Source of the DNA: Burkholderiales bacterium
GTDB lineage: Bacteria > Pseudomonadota > Gammaproteobacteria > Burkholderiales > Casimicrobiaceae
Assembly: GCA_025354075.1 (NCBI GenBank)
Contig: JANXNO010000141.1
Span: forward strand, 1-6,682
DNA length: 6,682 nt
Direction: 5' to 3'
Part shown: positions 5,072 to 6,682 of the stretch, piece by piece
Layout of the letters: each line of letters starts with the position of its first letter
How positions within the stretch are numbered: the first letter of the stretch is position 1
Translations under genes and position numbers: made by a program
The notes under the pieces: generated by a model
Databases searched by the model: none
The model's input: the letters and a program-made list of their open reading frames with translations, nothing else
What the model was told of the DNA's origin: nothing

Positions 5072-6280
5072 ATGGATTTAAGCTATTCCGAGGAACAACA
5101 AAAATTTGCACACGATGTGCGCGAGTTTACGCGAGACAATCTCGACCCGATGGTCGCGCAAAAAGTGCTCGAAGGGTCGCGCCTGGAGCGCGAAGACTTC
5201 CTGGGCTGGCACCGTTCGCTATACAAAAAAGGCTGGGTCGGTGTGGGCTGGCCGAAAGCGTTTGGCGGCACTGGCTGGGATTCAACGCAGCAACACATTT
5301 TTGATGAAATCACCGCGGACGCAGGTGCACCGCAGTTGATCCCGTTTGGGTTGCGTATGGTGGCACCGGTCATCATGAATTTTGGCAATCAGGCCCAGCA
5401 GGACTTTCACCTGCCAAAAATCCTATCGGGCGAAAATTGGTGGTGTCAAGGCTATTCAGAACCGGGCTCCGGCTCCGATCTGGCGTCGCTCAACTGCAAG
5501 GCGGAGCGCATGTCTGACGGCAGTGGCGACCATTACATCGTCAACGGCCAAAAGACATGGACCACACTGGGCCAACACGCAGACTGGATTTTTTGCCTCG
5601 TACGCACTTCATCTGAAGGTCGTCGCCAGGAAGGCATTTCGTTCCTGCTGATCGACATGAAAACGCCTGGCATTACCGTGCGTCCGATCATCATGCTCGA
5701 TCAGGAGCATGAGGTCAACGAGGTGTGGTTCGACAATGTCAAAGTGCCGGTCGAAAATCTCGTTGGCGAAGAAAACAAGGGCTGGACCTACGCCAAGTTT
5801 TTGCTCTCGCACGAGCGCACTGGCATTGCTGGCGTGGGGCGTTGCAAACGTATCGTCAAGCGTCTGCACAACGTCGCGAAACAGGCGAAATCAAACGGCA
5901 AACCGTTGATCGAAGACGTGCGTTTCCGTGATCGTCTGGCGCAGGTTGAGATTGAATTGCGCGCACTGGAAATCACGTTGCTTCGCGTGCTCGATGCTGA
6001 GCGCGAAAAGCGGCAACCGGGGCCGGAGGCATCGCTGCTCAAGATCAAGGGCTCGGAGATTCAGCAGGTGTTGACTGAGCTGACGATGATGGCTGCGGGG
6101 CCAGCAGGCTTGCCCTATGTGCGTGAGGGAGACCACGGCGCTTCGGACGTGCCTTGGCTTTCGGACGAGGCGTTTCGATACGCCAGCGGCCATTACTTCA
6201 ATTTCAGAAAGACCTCCATTTACGGTGGGTCCAACGAGATTCAACGCAACATCATTACGCAATTGGTATTGGGGCTGTAA
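5072..6280 (+). CDS. Acyl-CoA dehydrogenase, large-subunit (PimC-like)
   Basis: This is an FAD-dependent acyl-CoA dehydrogenase of 402 residues that introduces the alpha-beta double bond in an acyl-CoA. The order is standard: an N-terminal helical domain (about 6-120, starting MDLSYSEEQQKF), a beta domain with GYSEPGSGSDLASL (127-140) and NGQKTWTT (158-165), then a C-terminal helical domain with LLSHERTG (244-251) and IYGGSNEIQRNII (383-395). The usual catalytic Glu of the YEG position is Gly here (YGG). E248 in HERTG sits where isovaleryl-CoA dehydrogenase and FadE26-type subunits have theirs, and is the likely base. It resembles pimeloyl-CoA dehydrogenase large subunit. ATG 5072 is chosen for the family N-terminus and AGGAGG (5057-5062) 9 bases upstream; GTG 5069 and GTG 5045 are in-frame alternatives. 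The next gene starts 2 bases after its stop. Confidence 0.93.
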   Translation: MDLSYSEEQQKFAHDVREFTRDNLDPMVAQKVLEGSRLEREDFLGWHRSLYKKGWVGVGWPKAFGGTGWDSTQQHIFDEITADAGAPQLIPFGLRMVAPVIMNFGNQAQQDFHLPKILSGENWWCQGYSEPGSGSDLASLNCKAERMSDGSGDHYIVNGQKTWTTLGQHADWIFCLVRTSSEGRRQEGISFLLIDMKTPGITVRPIIMLDQEHEVNEVWFDNVKVPVENLVGEENKGWTYAKFLLSHERTGIAGVGRCKRIVKRLHNVAKQAKSNGKPLIEDVRFRDRLAQVEIELRALEITLLRVLDAEREKRQPGPEASLLKIKGSEIQQVLTELTMMAAGPAGLPYVREGDHGASDVPWLSDEAFRYASGHYFNFRKTSIYGGSNEIQRNIITQLVLGL

Positions 6281-6282
6281 TC

Positions 6283-6682
6283 ATGGACTTTTCTCTCACT
6301 GATGAGCAAACAGCGCTCAAAAACTCATTTGGCAAATTTATTGACCGTGACTACACGTTTGATGATCGCTGGAAGGTGATCCGTTCGCCCGAGGGCTGGT
6401 CGCGCGCGCACTGGAATCAACTCGCCGAAATCGGCCTGACCGCGCTGCCGGTGGCCGAAGCGGATGGTGGTCTGGGTGGTGGCGGCGTCGACACGATGGT
6501 CGTCATGGAGCAGATCGGTCGCGGCCTGGTACTGGAGCCGTATCTTGGCTGCGCGGTGTTGCCCGCAGCTCTGATTAAGGCGGCAGGCACCGAAGCGCAG
6601 CGCGCCGCGCTGTCCGAAGGGCTCGCCAGCGGCGAGACGCTGTACGCTTTCGCGCACACCGAACCGGGTCAGCGCTACGAAC
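6283..6682 (+). CDS. Acyl-CoA dehydrogenase, small-subunit (PimD-like), 3' partial
   Basis: The first 133 codons of a second acyl-CoA dehydrogenase continue past the window edge. The start reads MDFSLTDEQTALKNSFGKFI, the typical N-terminal helix. It is followed by EGWSRAHWNQLAEIGLTALP, EADGGLGGGGVDTMVVMEQI and GRGLVLEPYLGCAVLP, then YAFAHTEPGQRYE at the edge. This pattern matches the pimeloyl-CoA dehydrogenase small subunit (PimD) group more than the large-subunit gene just upstream. The ATG at 6283 follows the previous stop by 2 bases, with GGGG (6271-6274) as a weak ribosome site, so translation is probably coupled and the two products likely form a heteromeric enzyme. The FAD-binding and C-terminal domains are outside the window, so its catalytic competence cannot be judged. 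Confidence 0.9.
   Translation, partial: MDFSLTDEQTALKNSFGKFIDRDYTFDDRWKVIRSPEGWSRAHWNQLAEIGLTALPVAEADGGLGGGGVDTMVVMEQIGRGLVLEPYLGCAVLPAALIKAAGTEAQRAALSEGLASGETLYAFAHTEPGQRYE

Noticed and set aside
5891..6262. 123-residue - strand frame opposite the acyl-CoA dehydrogenase
   Set aside because: It is antisense to well-conserved catalytic sequence, with no recognisable domain.
6325..6657. 110-residue - strand frame opposite the second acyl-CoA dehydrogenase
   Set aside because: It is a shadow of the PimD-like N-terminal domain.

Overview
The window looks like chromosomal DNA of a Gram-negative proteobacterium, most likely a betaproteobacterium (Burkholderiales or a relative). This rests on the gene families (YegP/DUF1508, YdcH/DUF465, a PimC/PimD-like acyl-CoA dehydrogenase pair), the Sec signal peptides, and two small GC-rich intergenic palindromes of a kind common in that class. 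It is an inference, because no marker gene is present. No tRNA, rRNA, CRISPR, transposase or phage gene was seen.

Left part (1-1041): the last 25 codons of an unidentified + strand gene, then a GC-rich palindrome, then a YegP-family gene on the - strand with a good Shine-Dalgarno and a plausible sigma70 promoter. A 269-base divergent gap separates it from a + strand YdcH-family gene. That gene ends at a perfect 12-bp stem hairpin, which also sits just beyond the 3' end of the converging secretory gene pair.

Middle (1055-2911, - strand): two genes for exported proteins overlap by ATGA, so they are probably co-transcribed and translationally coupled. The downstream protein has a signal peptide and two C-terminal DUF5648-like repeats. 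The upstream gene is the most interesting object here. Its signal-peptide start (TTG 2911 or ATG 2902, with a GGAG ribosome site) is out of frame with the rest of the protein at a run of nine G (C on the given strand, 2862-2870). Eight G would give a continuous precursor of 317 residues. This could be a phase-variable switch, a fresh frameshift, or a homopolymer sequencing error. The pair is also visibly lower in GC than the flanking metabolic genes.

Right part (3157-6682): acyl-CoA or lipid-type metabolism. A classical short-chain dehydrogenase (+) converges on a nitronate monooxygenase-family flavoprotein (-), with a palindrome between them. The flavoprotein gene diverges, with a 46-base gap, from two + strand acyl-CoA dehydrogenase genes only 2 bases apart. 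The second of these runs off the window. The two dehydrogenases resemble the large and small subunits of a heteromeric enzyme (PimC/PimD type). The flavoprotein gene has no visible Shine-Dalgarno and an in-frame stop just upstream, so its mRNA may be nearly leaderless.

The whole window was read by eye. Family names come from motif recognition, not from database searches.
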